From Clostridium bornimense (GTDB lineage: Bacteria > Bacillota > Clostridia > Clostridiales > Clostridiaceae), in assembly GCF_018917145.1 (NCBI RefSeq), contig NZ_JAHLOD010000019.1:1-63597 (forward strand): a stretch of 63,597 bases of DNA, given 5' to 3'. The notes below the pieces were generated by a model, which was not told where the DNA came from, searched no databases, and saw nothing but the letters and a program-made list of their open reading frames with translations. The position numbers and the translations under genes were made by a program. Within the stretch, counting starts at the first letter, position 1; each line of letters opens with the position of its first letter. This document shows, piece after piece, positions 27,274 through 35,350 of this stretch.

Positions 27274-28269
27274 ATGCAATTTATGCAAACAATTTGGAAA
27301 CAAGCAAGAGCTGAAAAGAAAAAAATTGTTCTTGCTGAAGGAGAAGAAAGAAGAAACTTAATAGCAGCAGGTAAGATTATAGAAAATTCCTTAGCTGACC
27401 TTATTTTAATTGGAGATGAAGAGACAGTAAGGAATAATGCTAGAAAAATTGGAGTAGACATAGATGGTGCTACGATAATTAATCCAAACAAAAGTGATAA
27501 ACTAGAGAAATACATAGAGGAGTTCTGTGAGATAAGAAAAAATAAAGGGATGACTTTAGAAAAAGCAGAAAAGATAGTTAGAGACCCATTATATTTTGGC
27601 ACAATGATGGTTAAAATGGGAGATGCAGATGGAATGGTTTCAGGAGCTATTCATACTACTGGTGATTTATTAAGACCAGGTCTTCAAATAATAAAAACTG
27701 CGCCAGGTACAAAGGTCGTATCAGGATTTTTTGCTATGATGATTCCAAATTGTGATTATGGAGATGCAGGAATGTTATTGTTTGCAGACTGTGCTGTAAA
27801 TCCTAATCCAACTGCAGAAGAGTTAGCATCTATTGCAATAACTACAGCAGAAACATGTAGAACATTATGCAAAACTGAACCAAAAGTTGCAATGTTATCT
27901 TTTTCAACTATGGGAAGTGCTCATCATGAATTAGTTGATAAAGTTAGATTAGCAGCAGAAATTGCTAAAAAGCAAAGACCAGACTTAGATATAGATGGAG
28001 AACTACAATTAGATGCAGCTATTGATAGTGAAGTGGCAGCACTTAAAGCACCAAACTCACCAGTAGCTGGAAAAGCAAATGTACTTATATTCCCAGATTT
28101 GCAAGCCGGTAATATAGGATATAAATTAGTGCATAGATTTGCAAAAGCTAGTGCTATTGGTCCTATATGTCAAGGATTTGCAAAACCAATAAATGACCTA
28201 TCAAGAGGATGTAGCCCAGAAGATATAGTAAATGTCGTAGCAGTAACAGCAGTTCAAGCGCAAAAGTGA
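27274..28269 (+). CDS. pta: Phosphate acetyltransferase
   Basis: Converts acetyl-CoA and phosphate to acetyl phosphate in acetate fermentation. Short PTA form (331 residues). Signatures: [17 protein letters not shown] near the start, [31 protein letters not shown] and [18 protein letters not shown]. Start ATG 27274 follows ggcggaggt; a second ATG nine bases on is less well spaced. It forms an operon with ackA, 19 bases downstream. Confidence 0.96.
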   Translation: MQFMQTIWKQARAEKKKIVLAEGEERRNLIAAGKIIENSLADLILIGDEETVRNNARKIGVDIDGATIINPNKSDKLEKYIEEFCEIRKNKGMTLEKAEKIVRDPLYFGTMMVKMGDADGMVSGAIHTTGDLLRPGLQIIKTAPGTKVVSGFFAMMIPNCDYGDAGMLLFADCAVNPNPTAEELASIAITTAETCRTLCKTEPKVAMLSFSTMGSAHHELVDKVRLAAEIAKKQRPDLDIDGELQLDAAIDSEVAALKAPNSPVAGKANVLIFPDLQAGNIGYKLVHRFAKASAIGPICQGFAKPINDLSRGCSPEDIVNVVAVTAVQAQK

Positions 28270-28288
28270 ATATAAAAGGAGGAAAAGT

Positions 28289-29482
28289 ATGAAGGTATTA
28301 GTTATTAATTGTGGAAGTTCATCAATAAAATATCAATTATTTGATATGAATGATGAAAAGGTATTGGCTAAAGGTTTAGTTGAAAGAATAGGGATGGAAG
28401 GATCAGTACTTACTCATAAGGTAAATGACAAAAAATATGAAATAAAGGAACCAATTAAAGATCATAGATATGGAGTGAAGTTGGTAATAGAGGCATTAAC
28501 AGATAAGGAATATGGTGTTATTGAATCAATGGACGAAATTGCTGGTGTAGGGCATAGAGTAGTTCATGGTGGAGAAAAATATTCCGAATCTGTACTCGTG
28601 GATGAAAATGTTATCAATTATATCGGAGAATGTATAGAGCTTGCACCTTTGCATAATCATGCAAACTTAGTAGGAATTAAGGCATGCTTAGATATAATGC
28701 CAAATACTCCTATGGTGGTGGTGTTTGACACTGCATTCCATGTAAATATGCCTAAAGAAAATTATATATATCCAATACCATATGAATATTATGAAAAGTA
28801 TGGTATAAGAAGATATGGATTCCATGGTACTTCTCATAAATATATTTCTAATAGAGCGTGTGAGTTCTTAGGTGAAGATATTAAAAACTTAAAAATAATA
28901 ACTTGCCATTTAGGAAGTGGTGCTTCAGTAACAGCAATAAAAGATGGTCATAGCATAAATACATCTATGGGATTTACACCATTAGAAGGTTTATGTATGG
29001 GTACAAGAACCGGAGATGTAGATTTATCAATATTTACTTATCTTATGAAAAAAGAGAATCTTACTTACAAAGATGTTGATATAATAGCAAATAAAAAGAG
29101 TGGAATTTTGGGTATTTATGGAAAGTCTTCAGATTTTAGAGATGTAAGAGATGATAAAGTAGCAGGAGAAGAAAGAGCAGTATTAGCATATAAAATCTTT
29201 GGAAACAGAATAAAAGGATATATAGGAAATTATGCAGCACAAATGAATGGTGTTGATTTAATAGTCTTTTCTGGAGGAATTGGTGAAAACGATCCATCTA
29301 TAAGAGAATATGTATGTGAATCTTTAGCGTTCTTAGGAGTAGACTTCGATAAAGAAGCTAATGAAGAAGGCGGAGAAATAAAGGTAATTACTAAAAAAGG
29401 CTCTAAAGTTAGAGCTATGATTGTAACTACTGATGAAGAACTAATGATAGCAAGAGATACCAAAACAATAATAACGAAATAA
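28289..29482 (+). CDS. ackA: Acetate kinase
   Basis: Converts acetyl phosphate and ADP to acetate and ATP, giving the substrate-level ATP of acetate fermentation. ASKHA signatures: [47 protein letters not shown] and the adenosine-binding FSGGIGEN. At 397 residues it is complete. Ribosome site aaaggagga. No terminator is evident before the next promoter at 29484. Confidence 0.97.
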   Translation: MKVLVINCGSSSIKYQLFDMNDEKVLAKGLVERIGMEGSVLTHKVNDKKYEIKEPIKDHRYGVKLVIEALTDKEYGVIESMDEIAGVGHRVVHGGEKYSESVLVDENVINYIGECIELAPLHNHANLVGIKACLDIMPNTPMVVVFDTAFHVNMPKENYIYPIPYEYYEKYGIRRYGFHGTSHKYISNRACEFLGEDIKNLKIITCHLGSGASVTAIKDGHSINTSMGFTPLEGLCMGTRTGDVDLSIFTYLMKKENLTYKDVDIIANKKSGILGIYGKSSDFRDVRDDKVAGEERAVLAYKIFGNRIKGYIGNYAAQMNGVDLIVFSGGIGENDPSIREYVCESLAFLGVDFDKEANEEGGEIKVITKKGSKVRAMIVTTDEELMIARDTKTIITK

Positions 29483-29483
29483 C

Positions 29484-29512
29484 TTGACAATTTATCTTAC
29501 CGTTTATATAAT
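29484..29512 (+). promoter_or_regulatory. Promoter of the yceD-rpmF operon
   Basis: Consensus on both elements: TTGACA (29484-29489), 17-bp spacer, TATAAT (29507-29512). It begins two bases after the ackA stop. Confidence 0.85.
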
Positions 29513-29557
29513 TGATTATGGTTATTTAAATGATAAGTTTTTTTAGGGAGTAACAAT

Positions 29558-30055
29558 ATGAAGTTAAATTTAAGAGAACTTAAAGAAAAAAATTCTTATA
29601 GTAAAGAAGTGGAATTAGAGCTAGATAAAGAAAGCTTTACTTCTTTAAAAAACTACAAAGTAGAAGAACCTTTGAAATTTGTAGGTACTATAGGAGAAAA
29701 AGATAACTTGATTTTTTTAGACGGGGTAGTTCAAGGTGTGCTAGTACTTAATTGTAGTCGCTGTCTTGAAGAGGTTAATTATCCAGTAAACGTGGAAATT
29801 CATGAAAAACTTTCCCGCAATAGTGGTAATGAGGATGAAGATATCATCTTTATTCATAATGATATAATAGACCTTGCTACAGTATTAGAAAATGATATAT
29901 TATTTTCTATACCGTTAAAGGTACTATGTAAAACTGATTGTAAAGGCTTATGTCAACAGTGTGGAACTAATAAGAATTTTGACACGTGCAGCTGTGAAGA
30001 TTCCTCTATAGACCCTCGCTTTGAAAAGCTAAAAGACTTTTTGAACAACAACTAA
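29558..30055 (+). CDS. yceD: YceD family (DUF177) ribosome/rRNA-associated protein
   Basis: A 165-residue protein with the DUF177 pattern: a central LVLNCSRCLEEV, then IDLATVLENDILFSIPLKVLC and a C-terminal CKGLCQQCGTN cysteine cluster probably binding zinc. In bacteria and plastids members are linked to 23S rRNA accumulation. Position directly ahead of rpmF is almost universal and supports the call. Spacing to rpmF is 15 bases. Confidence 0.9.
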   Translation: MKLNLRELKEKNSYSKEVELELDKESFTSLKNYKVEEPLKFVGTIGEKDNLIFLDGVVQGVLVLNCSRCLEEVNYPVNVEIHEKLSRNSGNEDEDIIFIHNDIIDLATVLENDILFSIPLKVLCKTDCKGLCQQCGTNKNFDTCSCEDSSIDPRFEKLKDFLNNN

Positions 30056-30070
30056 GAGGAGGTGTTATTG

Positions 30071-30256
30071 ATGGGAAATCCAGCTAGAAAATTCTCTAAA
30101 GGAAGAAGAAACTCTAGAAGAGCTCAAACTTTTAAGTTAGGTCTACCAGGAGTTGTTGAATGTCCAAAGTGCCATGAAATGAAGCTTTCACATAGAGTGT
30201 GCAAGAACTGTGGTACTTATAACGACAAGGAAGTTATTGCTTCTACAGAAGAATAA
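30071..30256 (+). CDS. rpmF: 50S ribosomal protein L32
   Basis: A 61-residue protein: [18 protein letters not shown] and the zinc-binding [18 protein letters not shown] (four cysteines as two C-x2-C pairs). Start ATG 30071 is chosen because aagaggaggt lies 7-10 bases upstream; the GTG at 30062 overlaps the ribosome site. It is followed by a terminator, separating it from plsX. Confidence 0.95.
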   Translation: MGNPARKFSKGRRNSRRAQTFKLGLPGVVECPKCHEMKLSHRVCKNCGTYNDKEVIASTEE

Positions 30257-30263
30257 GATAAAG

Positions 30264-30290
30264 GAAAGTCGTAAGACTTTCTTTTATTTT
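30264..30290 (+). terminator. Terminator after rpmF
   Basis: GAAAGTC (30264-30270) pairs with GACTTTC (30275-30281) around GTAA, followed by ttttatttttt. Confidence 0.75.
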
Positions 30291-30308
30291 TTGTAAGAAA
30301 AATATCAA

Positions 30309-30337
30309 TTGCACCTAACCGAAACAAATAATATAAT
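30309..30337 (+). promoter_or_regulatory. Promoter of plsX
   Basis: TTGCAC (30309-30314), 17-bp spacer, TATAAT (30332-30337), 39 bases ahead of the start codon. No FapR-type operator is obvious. Confidence 0.7.
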
Positions 30338-30376
30338 AGTTATAGGATTATTAATGCTTGATGGGAGACGAAGTAA

Positions 30377-31390
30377 ATGATATTTGTTATAGATGGAATG
30401 GGTGGAGACAATGCTCCAGTAGATGTAGTAAAAGGAGCTGTTGATGCTGTAAAAGAAAGAACAGATTTAAATCTTATTATTACAGGAAAAGAAGATTTAA
30501 TAAAAAAAGAATTAGATAAATATGATTATGATAAAGATAAAATAAGAATAGTACATACCGAAGAGGTTATAAGTAATGATGAAAGTCCTACTGCTGCAAT
30601 AAGAAAGAAAAAAGATTCATCTTTGGTAAAAGGACTTCAGTTAGTAAAATCAGGAGAAGCAGATGGAATATTATCAGCAGGAAGTACTGGGGCTTTTATA
30701 GCTGGATCTACTTTAATTGTAGGTAGAATCAAAGGTGTAAAGAGACCAGCTCTTGCACCAATTATGCCAGGACAAAATGGACCATTTATGGTAGTAGACG
30801 TAGGTGGAAATGTAGATTGTAAACCAGAATTTCTACAAGATTTTGCAATGATGGGTAAAGTGTATTATGAAAATGTGATGGGGATAAAAAATCCATCAAT
30901 AGGTCTTGTAAATATCGGTGTAGAAGAAGAAAAAGGTAATGAACTTACAAAAGCTACATATGGATTACTTAAAACTATGGATATAAACTTTGTAGGTAAT
31001 GTTGAACCAAGAGAAATACCTAAGGGAGATGTAAATGTAGTAGTTTGCGACGGTTTTGTTGGAAATACTGTATTAAAGATGTATGAAGGAGTAGCATCTA
31101 CTTTATTAAAAGGTATAAAAGCTGAAATTATGAGTAGTACAAGAGGAAAAATGGGAGGACTACTTTTAAAACCTACTTTTAAGAATTTCCAAAAGAAATA
31201 TGATTATAGAGAAACTGGTGGATCACCATTTTTAGGTGTTAAAGGAATTTGTGTTAAGGCACATGGTAGTTCTGATTCTTATGCAATTAAGAATGGGATT
31301 AAGCAATGTGTAGCATTATATGAAGGAAAAGTAGTAGATAAAATTCATAAAGGAATTAATGATATCAAAGAAAAAAATGAAGATGTATAA
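30377..31390 (+). CDS. plsX: Phosphate acyltransferase
   Basis: Makes acyl phosphate from acyl-ACP for phospholipid synthesis. Signatures: [10 protein letters not shown] at the N-terminus, [39 protein letters not shown] and a C-terminal [13 protein letters not shown]. It has 337 residues. Upstream rpmF and downstream acpP match the conserved rpmF-plsX-fab order, although the fab genes themselves are not next here. Confidence 0.95.
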   Translation: MIFVIDGMGGDNAPVDVVKGAVDAVKERTDLNLIITGKEDLIKKELDKYDYDKDKIRIVHTEEVISNDESPTAAIRKKKDSSLVKGLQLVKSGEADGILSAGSTGAFIAGSTLIVGRIKGVKRPALAPIMPGQNGPFMVVDVGGNVDCKPEFLQDFAMMGKVYYENVMGIKNPSIGLVNIGVEEEKGNELTKATYGLLKTMDINFVGNVEPREIPKGDVNVVVCDGFVGNTVLKMYEGVASTLLKGIKAEIMSSTRGKMGGLLLKPTFKNFQKKYDYRETGGSPFLGVKGICVKAHGSSDSYAIKNGIKQCVALYEGKVVDKIHKGINDIKEKNEDV

Positions 31391-31415
31391 ATTAACATTT
31401 TTTTATTAATACATA

Positions 31416-31444
31416 TTGACGAGATAAATTTATTATACTATTAT
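31416..31444 (+). promoter_or_regulatory. Promoter of acpP
   Basis: TTGACG (31416-31421), 17-bp spacer, TATTAT (31439-31444), 27 bases before the acpP start. Confidence 0.65.
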
Positions 31445-31470
31445 CATTATAGAGTTAGGAGGTGTTTAGG

Positions 31471-31704
31471 ATGATATTTGATAAAGTTAAAGCTATAATT
31501 GTTGACCAATTAGGTGTAGATGAAAACGAGGTAAAATTAGAATCTTCTTTTGTAGATGATTTAGGTGCAGATTCATTAGATGTAGTTGAATTAGTAATGG
31601 CTATTGAAAATGAGTTTGAAATAGAAATATCTGATGAAGACTACGATAAAGTAAGTACTGTTGGAGATGTAGTTGAATACATAAGAGAACGCGTAGAAGG
31701 TTAA
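31471..31704 (+). CDS. acpP: Acyl carrier protein
   Basis: Carries growing acyl chains on a phosphopantetheine arm attached to Ser in the [12 protein letters not shown] motif. The start at ATG 31471 gives the normal 77-residue length; the ttaggaggtg site lies just upstream and rules out the GTG within it. The protein is strongly acidic, as expected. It has its own promoter and terminator, allowing high expression. Confidence 0.96.
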   Translation: MIFDKVKAIIVDQLGVDENEVKLESSFVDDLGADSLDVVELVMAIENEFEIEISDEDYDKVSTVGDVVEYIRERVEG

Positions 31705-31709
31705 AATAT

Positions 31710-31742
31710 AAGTCTCGCTTTTAAGCGAGGCTTAATTTTTAT
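31710..31742 (+). terminator. Terminator after acpP
   Basis: AAGTCTCGCTT pairs with AAGCGAGGCTT (one G-T wobble) directly after the stop codon, followed by aattttt. Confidence 0.8.
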
Positions 31743-31809
31743 TTAGAGATTATTCTTGAAATTATATGGTAATTTGAAGAATGGTCTTAATGTTAAAGGA
31801 GTTATATGT

Positions 31810-32514
31810 ATGGATAAAAATATACTAATAGAAGAGTTGTGTGATATATTAAAAATAGAGTTTAATAATAAACATTTGCTTTTAGAAGCAATTACACACT
31901 CATCATATGCTAAACCCAAGATAAAAGTAGAGTATAATGAGAGGTTGGAGTTTTTAGGAGATTCTGTATTGCAAGTGGTAATTTCAGATTATTTATATAA
32001 TAAATATAAAGAAAAAAAAGAAGGAGAATTATCTAAGTTACGTTCTTTGATAGTTTGTGAGAATTCTTTATTTAAAATTGCAAGCGGTTGGGATTTAGGA
32101 AAGTTTATCAGAATGAGTAAAGGAGAAGAATTTACTGGTGGTAGACATAGAGTTTCTATTTTAGCTGATGCTGTAGAAGCTATAATAGCTGCTATATATT
32201 TAGACAGAGGTATGGAAGTAGCTAGAAAATTTATTTTAGAGAATTTTAAAGAAATAATTAAATTAGCTACAGAAAATAAGATAATTATGGATTATAAATC
32301 AAAGCTACAAGAATACTATCAACAGTTAGGGGATTCCGAAATAGTTTATGAAACTATAAAATTTGAAGGACCACCACATAGAAGAAAGTTTTTTGTAAGA
32401 GTTTTAGTTAATAATGAAATAGAAGGCTTTGGCGAAGGATACTCTAAAAAAGAAGGCGAACAAAAAGCAGCAAAAGATTTACTAAATCATTTGGAGGTAA
32501 TAGATGAAAAGTAG
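31810..32514 (+). CDS. rnc: Ribonuclease III
   Basis: Cleaves double-stranded RNA in rRNA and mRNA processing. The catalytic motif ERLEFLGDSVLQ with acidic metal ligands is present, as are ADAVEAIIAAIYLDRG and a C-terminal dsRNA-binding domain (KLQEYYQQLG to KKEGEQKAAKDLL). The start is set at ATG 31810 because aaaggag lies eight bases upstream; an earlier in-frame ATG at 31756 lacks a site. It has 234 residues. It overlaps the next gene by 11 bases. Confidence 0.95.
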   Translation: MDKNILIEELCDILKIEFNNKHLLLEAITHSSYAKPKIKVEYNERLEFLGDSVLQVVISDYLYNKYKEKKEGELSKLRSLIVCENSLFKIASGWDLGKFIRMSKGEEFTGGRHRVSILADAVEAIIAAIYLDRGMEVARKFILENFKEIIKLATENKIIMDYKSKLQEYYQQLGDSEIVYETIKFEGPPHRRKFFVRVLVNNEIEGFGEGYSKKEGEQKAAKDLLNHLEVIDEK

Positions 32515-33559
32515 AAATGTTATAATACCTATTTTTATTCCACAGGAAGGATGTCCTCATAAATGTGTATTTTGTAATCAAGAAACCATTTCTGGGGAAG
32601 AAAATAGAGTTAATGAAAAAGATGTAGTAAATATAATAGAAGAATATCTCACTACCATAGATAGAAAAGCTTCAATAGTAGAAGTATCATTTTTTGGAGG
32701 TACTTTTACAGGGATACCTATTGAAAAGCAAAAAGAACTTTTATCAGTAGCAAAGGACTATAAAGATAAAGGGTTAATAGATAAGATAAGAATGTCTACA
32801 AGACCAGATTATATAGATAGAAAGATTTTAGAGCATTTAAAAGAATATGATGTTGATATAATAGAATTAGGTGTTCAATCTTTAGATGAAGATGTATTAA
32901 AAAAATCAGGACGAGGTCACACTGTAGAGGATGTTTATGAAGCAAGTAGGTTGATAAAGGAGTATGGTATCACTTTAGGACATCAAATGATGCTAGGATT
33001 GCCAGGAGATACATTTGAAAAAGATATTGAAACAACAAAAAGAATAATAGAAATGAAGCCATCATTATGTAGAATTTATCCTTCATTGGTAATAAAAGAT
33101 ACATCTATGGAAAAGATGCTTAATATGGGTATATATAAACCATATACATTACATGAAGCTATAGATATATGTAAAGTTGTTTATAAAATGTTAATCGATA
33201 ACGATATAGAAGTAATAAGAGTAGGGCTACAAACTACTAATGAAATAAATTATGATGGCGATATAGTAGATGGTCCATTTCATCCTGCATTTAGAGAATT
33301 AGTCGAAGGCTCTATATATTGTGATATTATAAAAAGTGAGTATGAAAACGGAAAAGGGAATATAGAAATTAGAATAAATGAAAAAGATATTTCTAAACTA
33401 TATTGTAATAAGAAAAAATATTTTAATGAAGTTAAAGATATTATAAACGAAAATATTATAGTAAAAGTTGATAATAGTATTTCTAGGGGAGAAATACTAT
33501 TTGCGCAAGGGGAAAAAAGTATAAAAATGGCGATAAAAAAGTTTAAAGGAATACAGTAA
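32504..33559 (+). CDS. Elp3-like radical SAM protein
   Basis: A 351-residue protein with the radical SAM motif CPHKCVFCNQ (C-x3-C-x2-C), SFFGGTFTGIP, STRPDYID and ELGVQSLDEDVL, which match the SAM region of the Elp3 family. It lacks the GNAT acetyltransferase domain of true Elp3. Bacterial stand-alone members adjacent to rnc and smc are common in Clostridium; the substrate is not established, tRNA modification being a guess. It overlaps rnc by 11 bases, with a ggaggtaa ribosome site. Confidence 0.85.
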   Translation: MKSRNVIIPIFIPQEGCPHKCVFCNQETISGEENRVNEKDVVNIIEEYLTTIDRKASIVEVSFFGGTFTGIPIEKQKELLSVAKDYKDKGLIDKIRMSTRPDYIDRKILEHLKEYDVDIIELGVQSLDEDVLKKSGRGHTVEDVYEASRLIKEYGITLGHQMMLGLPGDTFEKDIETTKRIIEMKPSLCRIYPSLVIKDTSMEKMLNMGIYKPYTLHEAIDICKVVYKMLIDNDIEVIRVGLQTTNEINYDGDIVDGPFHPAFRELVEGSIYCDIIKSEYENGKGNIEIRINEKDISKLYCNKKKYFNEVKDIINENIIVKVDNSISRGEILFAQGEKSIKMAIKKFKGIQ

Positions 33560-33562
33560 AAA

Positions 33563-33591
33563 AAAGGATTTTATGCAACAATATAGAATTA
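33563..33591 (+). promoter_or_regulatory. Predicted sigma-H promoter of spoVS
   Basis: AAAGGATTT (33563-33571) fits RnAGGAwwW, then 11 bp, then ATAGAATTA (33583-33591), fitting RnnGAATww. Every defined consensus position matches. spoVS is a sigma-H gene in Bacillus. Confidence 0.75.
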
Positions 33592-33633
33592 TTATAGTGA
33601 TGAAATAATAATTGATGTAATAGGGGGATATTT

Positions 33634-33894
33634 ATGGAAGTATTAAAAGTATCAGCGAAATCACAACCAAAGTCAGTAGCAGGAGCATTATCAGCAGTAT
33701 TAAGAGAAAATGTATCTGCAGAGGTGCAAGCTGTGGGAGCGGGAGCTGTTAATCAAGCTGTAAAAGCATTAGCAATTACAAGAGGATTTGTTGCACCAAA
33801 TGGAATCGACTTAGTAGTAATCCCTGCATTTTCTGAAATTACTATTGATGGAGAGGAGAGAACTGCCATTAGATTTATAGTAGAATCTAGATAA
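33634..33894 (+). CDS. spoVS: Stage V sporulation protein S
   Basis: An 86-residue AlbA-like protein, almost identical in all spore formers: MEVLKVSAKSQPKSVAGAL, QAVGAGAVNQAVKALAI and IDLVVIPAFSEI. It is needed for stage V of sporulation and influences septation and coat assembly in Bacillus; the molecular activity (possibly nucleic-acid binding) is unsettled. Ribosome site tagggggat. A sigma-H-type promoter lies 43 bases upstream. Confidence 0.96.
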   Translation: MEVLKVSAKSQPKSVAGALSAVLRENVSAEVQAVGAGAVNQAVKALAITRGFVAPNGIDLVVIPAFSEITIDGEERTAIRFIVESR

Positions 33895-33982
33895 AAAGTT
33901 ATTGTATCAAAATATTATTAGTACTCTTAATGAATAGAATTTTATATAATCACTAAAAATAAGTATTAAAGGAGTGATTAAT

Positions 33983-34117
33983 ATAAAAAATAAAATTAAT
34001 ATGAAGGCTATTGGAAATTTTACTAAAAATGCAGCTAAGGAATTTGAAAAGAATATAGTGACAGAAAAAGATTTTTTAGAAAAGGCAGATAGTAGATATA
34101 ATAAAAACAAAAAGTAG
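33983..34117 (+). CDS. Small charged ORF, 44 codons, possible ATA start
   Basis: A strong AAAGGAG (33968-33974) lies eight bases before an in-frame ATA at 33983, which would give MKNKINMKAIGNFTK and a Lys/Glu-rich 44-residue peptide ending KNKK. The first in-frame ATG (34001, 38 codons) is 26 bases from the site, too far for normal initiation. A perfect terminator begins two bases after the stop, which supports a real transcribed unit. I recognise no family; location between spoVS and an amidase hints at sporulation. It is below usual length cut-offs. Confidence 0.5.
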   Translation: MKNKINMKAIGNFTKNAAKEFEKNIVTEKDFLEKADSRYNKNKK

Positions 34118-34119
34118 AG

Positions 34120-34163
34120 AATACTCTAAGAAAAGATAGCCTTTTCTTAGAGTATTTTTATAA
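34120..34163. terminator. Strong, bidirectional-looking terminator
   Basis: AATACTCTAAGAAAAG pairs with CTTTTCTTAGAGTATT around a short loop (atagc), then TTTT. Confidence 0.85.
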
Positions 34164-34285
34164 AATCTCGCATAATTATAAACTATTTTAGGGGAGAGAC
34201 GAAAATATTATTGAAGTAAACAAAGTTATAGATTTATGTTAAATTTACTTAGTGATATTTTTATGATAGTTTTGGGAGAAAGAAT

Positions 34286-35086
34286 ATGTCAAGAAAAAGT
34301 AAGGTATCTGCAAAAGAGCAGAGAAAACGAAAGATAAGAAGAAGAGTAACTATAAGAGTGACTATATTATTTTTTGCACTTATTGGAGTTATAAATACGT
34401 GTAGTTTTATTTTTGAAAAGGGTAAAGGAGTTATTACATATGTATTTCAAAATAATAATGAAGCTGTAGTATTAGCTAATGTAGAGGATAATAAATTTAC
34501 TGTGTGTATAGATGCTGGTCATGGAAGTCATGATGAGGGAACTAAAAGTGCTTCTGGTGTTAAGGAGAAGGATATAAATTTAAAAGTAGTTCTAAAACTT
34601 GGCAAGATGTTAGAAAAAGAAGGCATACAAGCAGTATACACTAGAAAAACTGATAATTTATCTTGGGATGGAGATGAAATTGAAGATCTTAAGGAAAGAG
34701 TAAATATATCTAATAGAGCTAAAGCTGATGTTTTTATATCTGTTCACTGTAATAGTGGAGAAGATGAGACTTATAGTGGAATAGAGACTTGGTGTAGATA
34801 TCCTAATACAGATAGTTCTAAGTTGGCAAAATTAGTACAAGATAAATTAAATTCGTTAAATTATAGTACTGGTAGGGGAATAAAATATGAAAGCGATGGA
34901 GAATTAGCAGTATTGAAAAACAATAATGCAGCAGCAATATTAGTAGAATTAGGTTTTCTTTCAAATAGTAATGACTTAGCATATTTGAAATCTAGTATTG
35001 GTCAAGAAAATATAGCTTCAGCTATAACAGATAGTGTTCTAGAATATAAAAAAGAAAATTGGGACAAGGATTCAGTAAATGAATAA
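34286..35086 (+). CDS. N-acetylmuramoyl-L-alanine amidase (Amidase_3)
   Basis: Cleaves the amide bond between muramic acid and the stem peptide. A basic cytoplasmic start (RKSKVSAKEQRKRKIRRR) is followed by one membrane helix (about 26-46) and an extracellular Amidase_3 domain with all zinc and catalytic residues: DAGHGSHDEG (His), an ENV-like Glu after DINLKVVLKLG, ISVHCNSG (His) and VELGFLSN (Glu). It has 266 residues. It resembles CwlD, which makes spore-cortex muramic lactam, and the spoVS neighbour fits, but vegetative family members look similar. Ribosome site gggagaaag. Confidence 0.85.
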   Translation: MSRKSKVSAKEQRKRKIRRRVTIRVTILFFALIGVINTCSFIFEKGKGVITYVFQNNNEAVVLANVEDNKFTVCIDAGHGSHDEGTKSASGVKEKDINLKVVLKLGKMLEKEGIQAVYTRKTDNLSWDGDEIEDLKERVNISNRAKADVFISVHCNSGEDETYSGIETWCRYPNTDSSKLAKLVQDKLNSLNYSTGRGIKYESDGELAVLKNNNAAAILVELGFLSNSNDLAYLKSSIGQENIASAITDSVLEYKKENWDKDSVNE

Positions 35087-35170
35087 TTAAAGTATTATAA
35101 AAACATAGATAGATTATTTACTTGGATGAAATAACAATAAGAATGAGTTAAAATATGTAATAGTTTACAA

Positions 35171-35195
35171 AAAGACCTGAAAGGGTCTTTTTTTG
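35171..35195 (+). terminator. Terminator after the amidase gene
   Basis: AAAGACC (35171-35177) pairs with GGTCTTT (35184-35190), followed by TTTT. Confidence 0.75.
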
Positions 35196-35215
35196 TTATC
35201 TACATACGAACACTA

Positions 35216-35224
35216 TGGTATAAT
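35216..35224 (+). promoter_or_regulatory. Extended -10 promoter for the amylopullulanase
   Basis: TGGTATAAT (35216-35224), a perfect extended -10; the nearest -35 is TTGTTA at 35193-35198 (spacing 20). It leaves a 120-base leader. I looked for a CcpA cre operator there and found none convincing. Confidence 0.5.
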
Positions 35225-35350
35225 TTAAGTAAACTTTAATGTGAAAATATATCTATAAAAAAAATTAATGTAATAATAGTTATACTTTCACATGTAAAGG
35301 TTTTAGCAGCAATTGTTAAAGAATTCAAAATAATTTACAGGAGGAAAGTT

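Noticed and set aside
35225-35350. CcpA cre operator before the amylopullulanase
   Set aside because: atgtaaaggttttagca resembles a cre site but mismatches several conserved positions.
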